Counted from the stretch's first letter, positions 1 to 9,395 are shown. The stretch is DNA of 64,000 nucleotides from Fodinibius salinus (GCF_008124865.1 NZ_VNHY01000001.1:496001-560000), one strand, 5' to 3'. Numbers and translations are program-made. Notes: generated by a model from the letters alone, not told the origin.

Positions 1-211
1 GAGCAACAGGACAACAAAAATAGCTGAGTAAAGAAGCTTGGATAAGTTCACGATTCCAAAATTTAATTAAGAATGTTAATAAGTACTACAGCAATCTAAA
101 TTAATGAAGATAATCCGAAATACATATATTCATTACTTTCGGGATTGCTAAAAATCGTTATTTTAAACGCTCGAAATTGCAATCTATTACCTACAAAACG
201 TAATTCACTCT

Positions 212-1846
212 ATGAGTTCCAGCAATTCCGGTTCAACTTCTGCACAGGATCTACAATCACTTATTAAGGAAATCAATAAAACTGAGGCCGAGATCAAAAA
301 GGGAGGAGGAGAGAAGCGAATTAAGAAGCATCATGATAAAGGCAAACTCACCGCCCGCGAACGTATTGATATGCTGATTGATGAAGACAGTCGACTTTAT
401 GAGCTGGGGCTCTGGGCCGGATACGAAATGTATGAGGATGAGGGCGGATGTCCCTCGGGCGGTGTGGTCACAGGAATTGGCAGCGTATCTGGACGCGACT
501 GTGTGATTGTAGCTAATGACGCCACTGTAAAAGCCGGAGCGTGGTTCCCTATTACAGCCAAGAAAAATTTGCGGGCTCAGGAGATTGCTCTCGAAAATCG
601 GTTGCCAATTTTGTATTTGGTAGATTCTGCCGGCGTTTATCTGCCGATGCAGGATGAAATTTTTCCCGACAAAGAACACTTTGGACGTATTTTTCGCAAC
701 AACGCACGGCTTAGTGCCGAAGGCATCCCACAGATTGCCGCCATTATGGGCAGTTGTGTAGCCGGCGGCGCCTATTTGCCGATTATGAGCGACGAGGCTC
801 TTATTGTAGATGGAACCGGCAGTGTATTTTTGGCCGGCAGTTACTTGGTGAAAGCGGCCATTGGTGAAGAGGTGGATAATGAAACATTGGGTGGTGCCAC
901 CACACATACCGAAATTAGCGGTGTAACCGACTACAAAGTAGAAGATGATGAAGAATGCTTAAGTACAGTTCGGGATTTGGTAGATAAATTGGGTCCTTTT
1001 GATACTGCAGGATTCAATCGTAAAGATCCGGTAGCCCCCGCCCGTGATGTGACCGAAATATTTGATGTTTTCCCTGATGATAGAACCAAGCCATATGATA
1101 TGCATAACATCTTAGAATGTGTTGTAGATGAGGATTCATTTACTGAGTTCAAAAAAGGTTATGGGCAGACACTCATCACTGGTTTTGCACGCGTGGATGG
1201 CTGGAGCGTAGGCATTGTTGCTAACCAGCGGAAGATTACGCGCACCAAAGAGGGCGAAATGCAGGTTGGAGGGGTCATTTATTCCGATTCCTCCGACAAA
1301 GCGGCCCGGTTTATTATGAACTGTAATCAGAAGAATATTCCTATTGTATTTTTGCAGGATGTGACCGGATTTATGATCGGCAAGCGTAGCGAGCACGGGG
1401 GAATCATCAAAGATGGGGCCAAGATGGTCAATGCAGTATCAAACAGTACGGTGCCCAAGGTTACGATTGTGATAGGTAACAGCTATGGTGCTGGTAATTA
1501 TGCGATGTGTGGACGTGCTTACGATCCTCGATTTATGTATGCTTGGCCATCAGCTCAAATTGCAGTGATGGGTGGTACACAGGCGGCAAAAGTATTGACT
1601 CAAATCCGGGTTTCATCACTTGAGAAAAAGGGAAAAGAAATTACCGAGGAGGAGGAAGAAGAAATTATGAAAGAGATTAGTGAACGGTATGAGCATCAGA
1701 CGGATGTACGTTATGCGGCGGCACGCTTGTGGGTAGATGGAATCATCAATCCTGTTGAAACGCGTGATCGTATTTCACATTCCATTAAATGCGCGAACTA
1801 TAATCCCGATATTCCAGAGTTTAAAACTGGCGTGATGCAAACCTAA
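212..1846 (+). CDS. Acyl-CoA carboxylase, carboxyltransferase (beta) subunit
   Basis: This is the biotin-dependent carboxyltransferase half of a methylcrotonyl-/propionyl-CoA-type carboxylase. It moves the carboxyl group from carboxybiotin to an acyl-CoA in the cytoplasm. The 544-residue protein has the duplicated crotonase-like fold of the family. Glycine-rich oxyanion-hole motifs appear in both halves: GSCVAGGAYLP near residues 180-190 and GNSYGAGNYAMCG from about residue 422. Length and the HTEISGVTDY segment look more like methylcrotonyl-CoA carboxylase (leucine breakdown) than the shorter propionyl enzyme, but substrate cannot be fixed from sequence alone. No biotin-carrying alpha subunit is adjacent. 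The accB/accC pair in this window lies 34 kb away and is of the fatty-acid type. The ATG start fits the family N-terminus. Confidence 0.93.
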   Translation: MSSSNSGSTSAQDLQSLIKEINKTEAEIKKGGGEKRIKKHHDKGKLTARERIDMLIDEDSRLYELGLWAGYEMYEDEGGCPSGGVVTGIGSVSGRDCVIVANDATVKAGAWFPITAKKNLRAQEIALENRLPILYLVDSAGVYLPMQDEIFPDKEHFGRIFRNNARLSAEGIPQIAAIMGSCVAGGAYLPIMSDEALIVDGTGSVFLAGSYLVKAAIGEEVDNETLGGATTHTEISGVTDYKVEDDEECLSTVRDLVDKLGPFDTAGFNRKDPVAPARDVTEIFDVFPDDRTKPYDMHNILECVVDEDSFTEFKKGYGQTLITGFARVDGWSVGIVANQRKITRTKEGEMQVGGVIYSDSSDKAARFIMNCNQKNIPIVFLQDVTGFMIGKRSEHGGIIKDGAKMVNAVSNSTVPKVTIVIGNSYGAGNYAMCGRAYDPRFMYAWPSAQIAVMGGTQAAKVLTQIRVSSLEKKGKEITEEEEEEIMKEISERYEHQTDVRYAAARLWVDGIINPVETRDRISHSIKCANYNPDIPEFKTGVMQT

Positions 1847-1954
1847 TACAATAAACAGTAGTCAGTTAGCAGTATATTTTTTATTACATTTTTTTAATTA
1901 AGTATATCTCTTATCACATTTTTCAATTGTAAATTATAACCTAATACCAATCTT

Positions 1955-3298
1955 ATGAAGTTAGTGCGTACTTTTGTTCTTTGTTTCGCCTTTCTGATGG
2001 TATGTTCATTGCAGGGATGGTCGCAGTCCTCACCCGCTGAGGCTTTAGAAAATGTGACGATCCATACTGCAGATGGCAATACTATTGAAGGTGGCACTAT
2101 TGTTTGGCGTAATGGTGTCATTACAGCGATGGGCAGTGATGTATCTGTCCCGTTTGATGCCTACGTTCGCAACGGTGGCGACAGTCTCCATGTTTATCCC
2201 GGATTTATTGATGGCTTGGCGTTGTGGGGAAGTCCTGATATTGAAAAAGATTCTGGAACTCCTGATGAACCAGGTAACCCGGGTTATGCCAGGGCAGGCA
2301 TTCAACCGGATCGCGAGCCGGCCGGCAATCTCAATTATGATACTAAAGTATTGAGAGAAGCTCCAAAACATGGTTTTACAACGGCAGCATTAGCCTTAAA
2401 AGGACGAATGTTATCTAGCCAGGTTGATCTTTTTTCCATCAACGGAAAACAGACTAAAGGTCATGTTCTGAAAAGTGGACTGGGCATACTTGCACAGTTC
2501 GAAGAAGCCGGGGGCACAGCCTATCCTTCTACAACGATGGGGATTATGGCACAATTGCGTCAGCTTTTTAATGATGCCAAAGCCCTAAAACAACAACAGC
2601 ATTATTACGCATCAACGTCGGGCAATTATTCTGCTCCGCAAGAAAATCATGTATTACAGTCACTCTATCCAGTGATGCAGCAAGAGCAGCCGCTTTATTT
2701 TGTTGTTGATAGTAAAGAAAATATTGAGCGTTTGTTTGAGCTTCAGGATGAACTGGGTTTTGAGGTTGTGCTTGTATCCGGAAAAGAGGCATATAAAAAG
2801 GCTGATGAGTTGAATGATCGAAACATTCCGGTATTAGCCAGTATCGATTTACCGGAGAAACCGGAATGGAAAAAAGCACAGGAAAAGAAAGAAGAAAAAG
2901 AAAGTGAGTCTGTGGAAGAAGTGACCGATGAGATGCGCATTTTTCGGGAACGTCAGCTGGCAGCTTATAAAGCGGATGTCCAAAATATAAAAAAGTTACT
3001 AAATGCTGGTGTACAGGTTGGATATGCCTCGAATGGATTCAAGCTTACTGATATCCAAAAGAATATTGCAACGCTCAAAGAAGAGGGCGGACTAAAGGAT
3101 GAGGATATCTTACAAATGCTAACGCAACATACTGCCGATATATTGGGCTATGGACAGAAATTGGGTGATGTTACTGAAGGACGCATGGCCAACTTTACCG
3201 TGTTCACAAAGCTATTCACCGATGAGAAAACCAAAGTGCTTTACTCGGTTACTGATGGTACACTTACCGAATTTGAATCAGAATCTTCCAACGATTAA
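1955..3298 (+). CDS. Secreted amidohydrolase-family protein lacking metal ligands
   Basis: The 447-residue protein starts with a signal peptide (hydrophobic residues about 6-20, cleavage after GWSQ) and shows the composite-domain layout of imidazolonepropionase-like amidohydrolases. The strand that normally carries the metal-binding HxH reads YPGFIDGLALWG (residues 81-92), so both histidines are replaced by leucine. The usual catalytic Asp near the end of the barrel is also not visible; that region reads GYASNGFKLTD. The C-terminal GRMANFTVF segment is typical of the family. It is first in a tight row of three paralogous genes, with a 5-base gap to the next. I infer a non-catalytic partner or pseudoenzyme rather than an active hydrolase. 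It is intact as an open frame, so not simply a dead gene. Confidence 0.85.
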   Translation: MKLVRTFVLCFAFLMVCSLQGWSQSSPAEALENVTIHTADGNTIEGGTIVWRNGVITAMGSDVSVPFDAYVRNGGDSLHVYPGFIDGLALWGSPDIEKDSGTPDEPGNPGYARAGIQPDREPAGNLNYDTKVLREAPKHGFTTAALALKGRMLSSQVDLFSINGKQTKGHVLKSGLGILAQFEEAGGTAYPSTTMGIMAQLRQLFNDAKALKQQQHYYASTSGNYSAPQENHVLQSLYPVMQQEQPLYFVVDSKENIERLFELQDELGFEVVLVSGKEAYKKADELNDRNIPVLASIDLPEKPEWKKAQEKKEEKESESVEEVTDEMRIFRERQLAAYKADVQNIKKLLNAGVQVGYASNGFKLTDIQKNIATLKEEGGLKDEDILQMLTQHTADILGYGQKLGDVTEGRMANFTVFTKLFTDEKTKVLYSVTDGTLTEFESESSND

Positions 3299-3303
3299 GT
3301 ATT

Positions 3304-4713
3304 ATGAAGAAGATAATTGTACTGCTATTTACACTGTGCCTTAGTTTTAACGGCTTGGCACAGGAAACAGGATCCGTACTGATCAAAAACGGAACAGTCA
3401 TTACTATTACTAATGGCAATAAAGTTGATACCGATGTATTGATTGAGGATGGAACCATTACTGAAATAGGAAAAGATCTTTCTGCTCCAAACGGAGTTGA
3501 AACGGTTGATGCTGAAGGCAAATACGTGATGCCCGGCATCATTGATGCACACTCTCATATTGCAGCTGTTGATGTTAATGAATGGACCAATCCCGTAACG
3601 GCCGAAGTATCAATGGAGGAATCCATTAATCCCAATGATATTAATATTTATTGGGCGCTGGCCGGCGGTGTAACGTCTATTCATCTAATGCATGGTTCAG
3701 CTAATGTGATTGGAGGGCAAAATGAAACACTAAAGCTTCGTTACGGAGCAAATATGAATGAGATGCGTTTTAAAGGTGCTCCTCGAACCATCAAGTTTGC
3801 GCTTGGTGAAAACCCTACTCGTGTACATGGACAGGGATTTGGCGTAAAGCCGCGCACCCGCATGGGCGTTGAGCAGGTTATTCGTGACCATTTTGATGCT
3901 GCTCAGGATTATAAACGAAATCGACAGCAGTATCTTGATGCCAAAGAAGCTTACGAAAATGGCAATCGGGATGAACCACCTGTTCCTGTTGCCAAAAATG
4001 AACGGCTGGAGGTTTTGGTTGATATCCTGGAAGGAGATGTGTGGATTCACACGCACTCGTACCGCGCTGATGAAATTGCCATGTTGATGCGGGTCTTTGA
4101 TGATTATGGCATTGAGAATTTTACCTTTCAGCATGCTAATGAAGCGTTCAAGGTTGCGCCTGAACTGAAAGAGAATAACGCCTATACTTCGGTTTTCGCC
4201 GACTGGTGGGCTTATAAATTCGAGGTTTATTACTCTACGGCTTACAATGCTTCGATCCTGAATGCTAACGGAGTGCGGAACAGCATCAACTCCGACAGCG
4301 GTGAGCTGATCCGTCATCTTAACCACGAGGCTGCTAAAGCGGTGCATTACGGTAATACCAGCAAGCAAGATGCCTTAAAGATGATTACAATTAACCCTGC
4401 TATGCAGCTGGGTATTGATGACAAGGTAGGTAGTATTGAAGAAGGCAAGCACGGTGACGTAGCTATCTGGAGTGGTCATCCATTAAGTATTTACAGCAAG
4501 ACGGAAGCTACTTATGTGGACGGCAAGAAGTATTTTGATCGCTCTGAAGATAAGAACGATATGCGCTTGCAACCTGATGCTGAGACCGACTTTGATGAGG
4601 GCAGAAACCGTTGGTACAACGAAAACGGTCGCCAAGACAAAACATGTCTGCAAGGTGCTGAAATTCGATTCAGCAAGAAAGGCATGAAGCTTAACCAGAG
4701 CAATAGTAATTAG
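3304..4713 (+). CDS. Secreted amidohydrolase, catalytically complete
   Basis: This 469-residue protein begins with a signal peptide ending near GLAQ (residue 20), so it should act in the periplasm or outer envelope. It carries the metal-dependent amidohydrolase signature: MPGIIDAHSH with His83 and His85 (HxH), later histidines in WIHTHSY and FQHANEA, and an Asp in NSINSDSGEL. These are the expected ligands and catalytic acid of an imidazolonepropionase-like hydrolase. The substrate is unknown; relatives cleave cyclic amides, ureas or dipeptide-like bonds. It sits between two homologues that have lost the HxH, separated by 5 and 2 bases, so the three are almost surely co-transcribed. It is the only member of the trio likely to be an enzyme. 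Confidence 0.9.
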   Translation: MKKIIVLLFTLCLSFNGLAQETGSVLIKNGTVITITNGNKVDTDVLIEDGTITEIGKDLSAPNGVETVDAEGKYVMPGIIDAHSHIAAVDVNEWTNPVTAEVSMEESINPNDINIYWALAGGVTSIHLMHGSANVIGGQNETLKLRYGANMNEMRFKGAPRTIKFALGENPTRVHGQGFGVKPRTRMGVEQVIRDHFDAAQDYKRNRQQYLDAKEAYENGNRDEPPVPVAKNERLEVLVDILEGDVWIHTHSYRADEIAMLMRVFDDYGIENFTFQHANEAFKVAPELKENNAYTSVFADWWAYKFEVYYSTAYNASILNANGVRNSINSDSGELIRHLNHEAAKAVHYGNTSKQDALKMITINPAMQLGIDDKVGSIEEGKHGDVAIWSGHPLSIYSKTEATYVDGKKYFDRSEDKNDMRLQPDAETDFDEGRNRWYNENGRQDKTCLQGAEIRFSKKGMKLNQSNSN

Positions 4714-4736
4714 AAATGAGAAACGCAGGATTTTTT

Positions 4737-6056
4737 ATGAAATACTTTAAACGACTTTTTACAACGAGCCTGCTGGTGTTAGTTATCGGGATGGCTACTC
4801 ACGCTCAGATCACCGAAAAAGCCAGCTATGGCAAATTTGCAATTACGAATGCAACCATTCACACTGTCACTAATGGTGTGATCAAAAATGGTATAGTGCT
4901 GATTGATGGAGAGACAATTGTTCACGTGGGCAAGAATGCCAAGATCACAACCGACTATAAGCGCATAGATGCATCAGGTAAACACGTATATCCTGGTTTT
5001 ATGGATGCGGGTACGCAGCTCGGTCTCCAAGAGATTGGGGCTGTGGCGGTGACCAATGACCAGGCTGAACTGGGCGATTATAACCCTCATGTTCGAGCAT
5101 TTACGGCTGTTAATCCCAGTAGTGTTAGTATCCCGGTAACCAGAGTTAATGGTGTTACGCATGCGATCTCTATGCCCGTATCAGGACAATTGTCCGGCAA
5201 GGCTACACTTATTGATTTATACGGTTACTCACCCGATTCGATGGCCGTTCAGCCCAATGCGGCAATGCACTTAAATTGGCCAACCGCTCAAAAAGCAGGC
5301 CAGTGGGATGACCGTAGCGATAAAGAGATCCAAAAGGAGTACAAAGAAAATCTCAAGAAACTCAATGATTTTTGGTCAAGAGCGGAATTCTATAATAAAA
5401 TGATGTCCGCCTATGAACAGAATCCTGACCAAAAAGAAAAACCGGATGCTAACAAGAAGATGCAGGCCATGCGAGAGGTGGTTACTGGTCAAATTCCGGT
5501 TATTGTTTCGGTGGATGCCAAGAAGGATATTCTCAATGCTATCGAATGGATAGAAAAGCATCCCGATGCGCGATTCATTTTGGCAGGTGTTCAGGATGGA
5601 TGGCGTGTGGCCGATGAGATTGCAGAAGCGGGACTTCCGTGCTTGGTTTCTACACTTTATACGCCGAACCGTGATTACGATAATTACCAACGACCGTATC
5701 AAAATCCTGGAAAGCTACATGAGGCGGGAGTAAAAGTTGCTATCGCTACCGGGGGAGTTGAAAATGTTCGTAATGCGCCATATCACGCTGGATTTGCAGC
5801 TAACTATGGATTAGGTAAAGAAGAGGCCCTGAAGGCAATTACTATTAACGCTGCTGAAATTTTCGGCGTTGATGATAAGTTAGGTAGCATTGAAAAGGGC
5901 AAAAAGGCAAATCTTTTTATTGCTGATGGCGACCCTTTTCAACCAATGAATCATATTACCCAGGTATTTATCAGCGGATATAAAATTCCGATGGTGAGTC
6001 GACATACACAGTTGTACGAAGAATATCTGGACAGAGGAGCCAAGAAAAACAATTGA
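4737..6056 (+). CDS. Secreted amidohydrolase-family protein with degenerate active site
   Basis: Third member of the amidohydrolase row. The open frame extends to an ATG at 4716, but the ATG at 4737 is preceded at good spacing by AGGA and starts directly with a signal peptide (MKYFKRLFTTSLLV, cleavage near THAQ), so I prefer it. The family frame is clear: VYPGFMDAGT at the first strand and a C-terminal GSIEKGKKANLFIADGDP segment. The HxH position reads Gly-Thr-Gln (residues 92-94), and the late Asp position reads IATGGVENV. Two of three genes in this operon thus lack metal ligands. The role may be structural, substrate binding or regulation of the middle gene product. A strong terminator follows. 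Confidence 0.84.
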   Translation: MKYFKRLFTTSLLVLVIGMATHAQITEKASYGKFAITNATIHTVTNGVIKNGIVLIDGETIVHVGKNAKITTDYKRIDASGKHVYPGFMDAGTQLGLQEIGAVAVTNDQAELGDYNPHVRAFTAVNPSSVSIPVTRVNGVTHAISMPVSGQLSGKATLIDLYGYSPDSMAVQPNAAMHLNWPTAQKAGQWDDRSDKEIQKEYKENLKKLNDFWSRAEFYNKMMSAYEQNPDQKEKPDANKKMQAMREVVTGQIPVIVSVDAKKDILNAIEWIEKHPDARFILAGVQDGWRVADEIAEAGLPCLVSTLYTPNRDYDNYQRPYQNPGKLHEAGVKVAIATGGVENVRNAPYHAGFAANYGLGKEEALKAITINAAEIFGVDDKLGSIEKGKKANLFIADGDPFQPMNHITQVFISGYKIPMVSRHTQLYEEYLDRGAKKNN

Positions 6057-6080
6057 CTTGGCAATTAGTAAATCTTTTAG

Positions 6081-6113
6081 AGGTGTGGCATGAGAGGTGT
6101 CACACCTTTTTTT
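6081..6113 (+). terminator. Intrinsic terminator of the amidohydrolase operon
   Basis: A 10-bp stem with one G-U pair joins 6081-6090 (AGGTGTGGCA) to 6098-6107 (TGTCACACCT) around a 7-base loop, and a run of seven T follows at 6107-6113. It lies 25 bases after the stop of the third amidohydrolase gene. Confidence 0.85.
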
Positions 6114-6235
6114 ATGTTTTAATCATTAATTGGTCATTTTAAAATGATATCAACCATCTATTTTTCCCGAGCGAAGATGTAAGAGGCATGCAAGGAGGAA
6201 TTCTTTAACTAATTATTTCAACAGATTATAAATCC

Positions 6236-7051
6236 ATGTTTTCATCTTCTTATAAAGCTGCAGTCATCCAGATGAATAGCCGGACTAATCTGGATGCTAA
6301 CCTCGAACAGGCTTATAATTTTATTGAGGAAGCTGCTGAGCAAGGGGCAAAGATTGTTGGGCTTCCCGAAAATTTTTCATTTCTGGGAGGTCTGTCAATG
6401 CGGATGAAACAAGCGGATGAAATAGCAGAACGTGTACCTGAATTTTTATCCCAAACGGCCAGCGAATTTTCTATTTATCTGATGGGTGGCAGTTATCCTG
6501 TTCCCACATCGGATAATAAGCTGTATAACCATTCTACACTCTATAATCCACAGGGCAAAGAGCTGGTATCATATAACAAAATTCATCTCTTTGATGTGGA
6601 TTTAGGCAATAATGAGTCGTATCGAGAATCAGATTACGTAGAATCAGGAGCACTGAATCCAACAGTATATGAGGACGAAAATATCGGTAGCTGGGGACTT
6701 ACAGTTTGCTATGATCTTCGATTCCCCGAGTTGTATCGCAAATTAATGGAGAAGGGATCGCATGTTTTATCTATCCCTTCAGCCTTTACCTATACCACGG
6801 GAAAGGATCACTGGCGTTTGCTGTTAAGAGCACGAGCCATCGAAAATACGGCATACGTTTTTGCTCCCGCACAGACAGGTACGCATGGCTCGGACAGAAG
6901 GACATGGGGACATGCCATGATTGTGGATCCCTGGGGTAACGTAATTGCCGATGCCGGTACTGAGCCGGGCGTTGCCTATGCTGAGATTGATCATAAAAAG
7001 ATAAAAGAAGTACGATCACAGATCCCTTCACTGGAGCATCGCCGTTTATAG
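6236..7051 (+). CDS. Carbon-nitrogen hydrolase (nitrilase superfamily, Nit-type)
   Basis: A cytoplasmic amidase of the nitrilase superfamily, 271 residues, the usual length for the Nit/omega-amidase branch. The Glu-Lys-Cys triad is visible: Glu45 in GLPENFSF, Lys115 in YNKIHLFDVD, and Cys158 in LTVCYDLRFPELYR. The last motif and the C-terminal RGRAIENT-like stretch (RARAIENTAYVFAPAQTG) are typical of bacterial and eukaryotic Nit1 proteins, which hydrolyse deaminated glutathione or related alpha-keto acid amides. Substrate assignment is inference. The gene stands alone, after the amidohydrolase terminator, and converges on the DUF445 gene. Confidence 0.9.
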   Translation: MFSSSYKAAVIQMNSRTNLDANLEQAYNFIEEAAEQGAKIVGLPENFSFLGGLSMRMKQADEIAERVPEFLSQTASEFSIYLMGGSYPVPTSDNKLYNHSTLYNPQGKELVSYNKIHLFDVDLGNNESYRESDYVESGALNPTVYEDENIGSWGLTVCYDLRFPELYRKLMEKGSHVLSIPSAFTYTTGKDHWRLLLRARAIENTAYVFAPAQTGTHGSDRRTWGHAMIVDPWGNVIADAGTEPGVAYAEIDHKKIKEVRSQIPSLEHRRL

Positions 7052-7138
7052 AGATTAAATGTAAGAGTCTAAAACACCCTAAGGATAACAGATACTCTTT
7101 TTGAGTCTTGAGGTAGGGAGCCGTATAAAAATACCAGG

Positions 7139-8305
7139 TCAAGAATTGGAAGAATATTGATACAGAAGTTGATCTGTCAATAAAAGCGTAGCTGAAAGGG
7201 CGGCAAGGAGAATAACACTTAACAAGGGTTCCCAGATGATAAATCCGCCTACAAATCCCAATACAGCACCGAGGTACTGGATGTATTGCAGCTGCTCATT
7301 GGTAGCCGAACGGATAATGTTAGCAATATGCTGTTCGTCATAATCGCGCAGATTTTCTTCAACCAATTTTTGCACATCAAGTTGATTGATAAGTTTATAT
7401 AGTAACGAGGTGACGATATCTTCGATAGTATTGCTGTGACCGTCGATTTTTTGAGGAAGCTGGTCGAGTAGTTCATCTACTTTATCAAGACCATCTTCGA
7501 CTGAGGTAGGTATTTGCTTAAGAGCTTCTTCGATGATTTGCTGCATTTCTTGTCCCTTTACAAAAGAGTAGGCCTTAAGTGCCACTTTCTCGAATGATTT
7601 ATCATGGATAGCTTCTTCAATTTGAAGGAGAATGCGCTGGGCCAGTGCTCCGCGTATTTCCGGATCAGCAATCATTTCATCAAGGTAAGAAATGCCCCAT
7701 TGTTTTAGATCAGATCGGAACTCTGGATCATCTATAATACTTTTTATGTATTTGGTTGATTGCTCACGATAGCGGCTGATAGCGTTCGACTCATTGATTT
7801 TTTTCTTAATGATTTCCTGGTTAATAAGATCATCAGAAACAGTTTTAGCCAGCCTAAAAGCAATACGGTCTTTCTGGGCGGGAATAAGTCCGTGACCCAA
7901 TATAGGGCGTTTTTCAGCCGGTTTAAACAACATGGTAATAGCCAGCCAGTTGGTAGTGAAGCCAATTAAACCGCTGACACTCACAATTTTAAGCAGTCCT
8001 TCAAATTGCAGTGATAATCCCCATACTTCAGCAGTTAAACCATTAAAATCCCAGAAAAAAGATATGCCAAAAGTAATAGCCAGCACGTAGGGTACTGCAG
8101 AAAGCAGGTCAATAAGTGTAGAGCTGTACTGTGCTTTACGTTTGGGTTGAGTAGTGTCTACGTTATCTGATTTTCTGAGGCTTTCAATATAACTGTGTCG
8201 GGCCACAATTTGCCAAAGCTGTTGGGCATGGTGCCGCGTTTTATCTTTGGCTGCTTCAAGAGCCTTTTTGCTTGTTTGGTCTGTCTCTAGCTGCTGTTCA
8301 CTCAT
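7139..8305 (-). CDS. DUF445 family membrane protein
   Basis: A 388-residue protein of the DUF445 family (YheB/YjiN-like). The recognisable core is the membrane segment with GLIGFTTNWLAITMLF followed by KPAEKRPILGHGLIPAQKDRIA, the family hallmark. A charged, helical middle region probably forms coiled coils, and two hydrophobic helices near the C-terminus (LGFVGGFIIWEPLLSVILLAAL) close the protein. The function of DUF445 is unknown; an envelope location is expected. It is transcribed in the same direction as ybeY, but a gap of about 190 bases separates them. Nothing in the sequence shows specific regulation. Confidence 0.85.
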   Translation of the reverse strand: MSEQQLETDQTSKKALEAAKDKTRHHAQQLWQIVARHSYIESLRKSDNVDTTQPKRKAQYSSTLIDLLSAVPYVLAITFGISFFWDFNGLTAEVWGLSLQFEGLLKIVSVSGLIGFTTNWLAITMLFKPAEKRPILGHGLIPAQKDRIAFRLAKTVSDDLINQEIIKKKINESNAISRYREQSTKYIKSIIDDPEFRSDLKQWGISYLDEMIADPEIRGALAQRILLQIEEAIHDKSFEKVALKAYSFVKGQEMQQIIEEALKQIPTSVEDGLDKVDELLDQLPQKIDGHSNTIEDIVTSLLYKLINQLDVQKLVEENLRDYDEQHIANIIRSATNEQLQYIQYLGAVLGFVGGFIIWEPLLSVILLAALSATLLLTDQLLYQYSSNS

Positions 8306-8491
8306 GGCAGTTAATTTATTTGACGTCTAACACAAAAGCTATACGCAAATATGGCGAAGTAGTTAGGGTATGTATATTTATAATGAACTGTAATTAATTT
8401 TTCTGCCTGTTTTATTTTAGGCTGCTTACAAACTAACCACCTTCAGAGTTCTTCTGCACTTGATTATGATGCTAAGCTATTTTTAGAACCT

Positions 8492-8941
8492 CTATTCTAC
8501 TTCATTTAAATAAAAGTCCTCACGGGCGGTCATCTGCTGTTTTTGGTCGTTGGTTTTATCTTCGTAGCCTGCTAAATGCAGTAAGCCGTGAATGTAGATC
8601 CTTAAAAATTCTTTTTCAGGGGATTCGTTGAGCTCTTTCGCCTGTTCTCTAATTCGGGGAGCACAGCAGAACATTGTGCCTTCAATAGCACTGTTATCCT
8701 CAGAGTTATCATAGCGAAAGGTAATTATGTCAGTAATGTAATCGCGCTCGAGATGCTCTTTATTTATACGTACAATTTCTTCCTGATCTACATAAACTAT
8801 TTCAACAAAGTTAAATGAACAGTCCTCTGATTTAGAAAGGGTAGTGGCGGTTGAATCAAAAGTTGAAGAGGAGAGTGGAATATCCGAGTCTGTTTCATTA
8901 AAAACCTGGATATCAGGCTGTTTGTCAGCCATCGATTTCAT
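8492..8941 (-). CDS. ybeY: Endoribonuclease YbeY (rRNA maturation)
   Basis: YbeY is a single-strand-specific metal-dependent RNase used in 16S rRNA 3'-end maturation and ribosome quality control. The protein is about 150 residues with the DYITDIITF strand and the metal site HGLLHLAGYED (His118, His122, Asp128). The third ligand is Asp, where proteobacterial enzymes have His (GYDH); this Asp form is common in Bacteroidota. The frame runs to a TTG at 8950, but ATGs at 8941 and 8932 are better starts. The latter overlaps the stop codon of the upstream gene by 8 bases, implying translational coupling. Confidence 0.9.
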   Translation of the reverse strand: MKSMADKQPDIQVFNETDSDIPLSSSTFDSTATTLSKSEDCSFNFVEIVYVDQEEIVRINKEHLERDYITDIITFRYDNSEDNSAIEGTMFCCAPRIREQAKELNESPEKEFLRIYIHGLLHLAGYEDKTNDQKQQMTAREDFYLNEVE

Positions 8942-9395
8942 CTTCGTCAAATGAGAAATTATCGGTCTCTACAGATTCAGTAAGCGATAGGGCAATAGCA
9001 CACATCATCACATCTTCGGGAAGGGTCGTAAAATCGCTGTTTAAGATCGCATCACTTACATTCGCATACAAGCTGCATCCTGCTGCTTCTTCTACGATTA
9101 ATCCTGATGTACGTCCTTGTTGTCGCCCAAAAAAGGTAACCTGTTGTAGCATATCACTGGCAATAAAAGCCGTGCAGTTGTGGAGCTGCAAAAAGGTGTT
9201 TTGTGCATAGACAGATACCATATTCATTTCTTCGTCTTCAATATCCAGCCCAAGGTGTATTTCGAGTGCTAGTTTACGACCCTCTTTTTTATTTTCGACT
9301 TCCAACCGATATACATCATTGCCTAATGGTTTTGCGGTTGTTCCAAGGACATCTGCAATAGCATCGATATTTTCTTTTGTAAACTGGTGAACCAT
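8925..9395 (-). CDS. Conserved hypothetical acidic protein upstream of ybeY
   Basis: I do not recognise the family. The 156-residue protein has no signal peptide or membrane helix, is acidic, and ends in the Asp/Glu-rich tail DNFSFDEDEIDG. The core alternates predicted strands (LALEIHLGL, MNMVSVYAQ, CTAFIASDML, VTFFGRQQGRTSGLIVEE), suggesting an alpha/beta or mainly beta cytoplasmic domain. Its stop codon overlaps the start of ybeY, so the two are co-transcribed and probably translationally coupled, which hints at a role near translation or ribosome quality control. That link is inference from gene order only. Confidence 0.7.
   Translation of the reverse strand: MVHQFTKENIDAIADVLGTTAKPLGNDVYRLEVENKKEGRKLALEIHLGLDIEDEEMNMVSVYAQNTFLQLHNCTAFIASDMLQQVTFFGRQQGRTSGLIVEEAAGCSLYANVSDAILNSDFTTLPEDVMMCAIALSLTESVETDNFSFDEDEIDG

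Noticed and set aside
257-907. Long open frame of 216 codons opposite the carboxyltransferase gene
   Set aside because: It lies fully within a well-supported gene, its product has no recognisable motif and is rich in residues typical of antisense reading.
3730-4368. 212-codon frame opposite the active amidohydrolase gene
   Set aside because: Antisense shadow without recognisable features.
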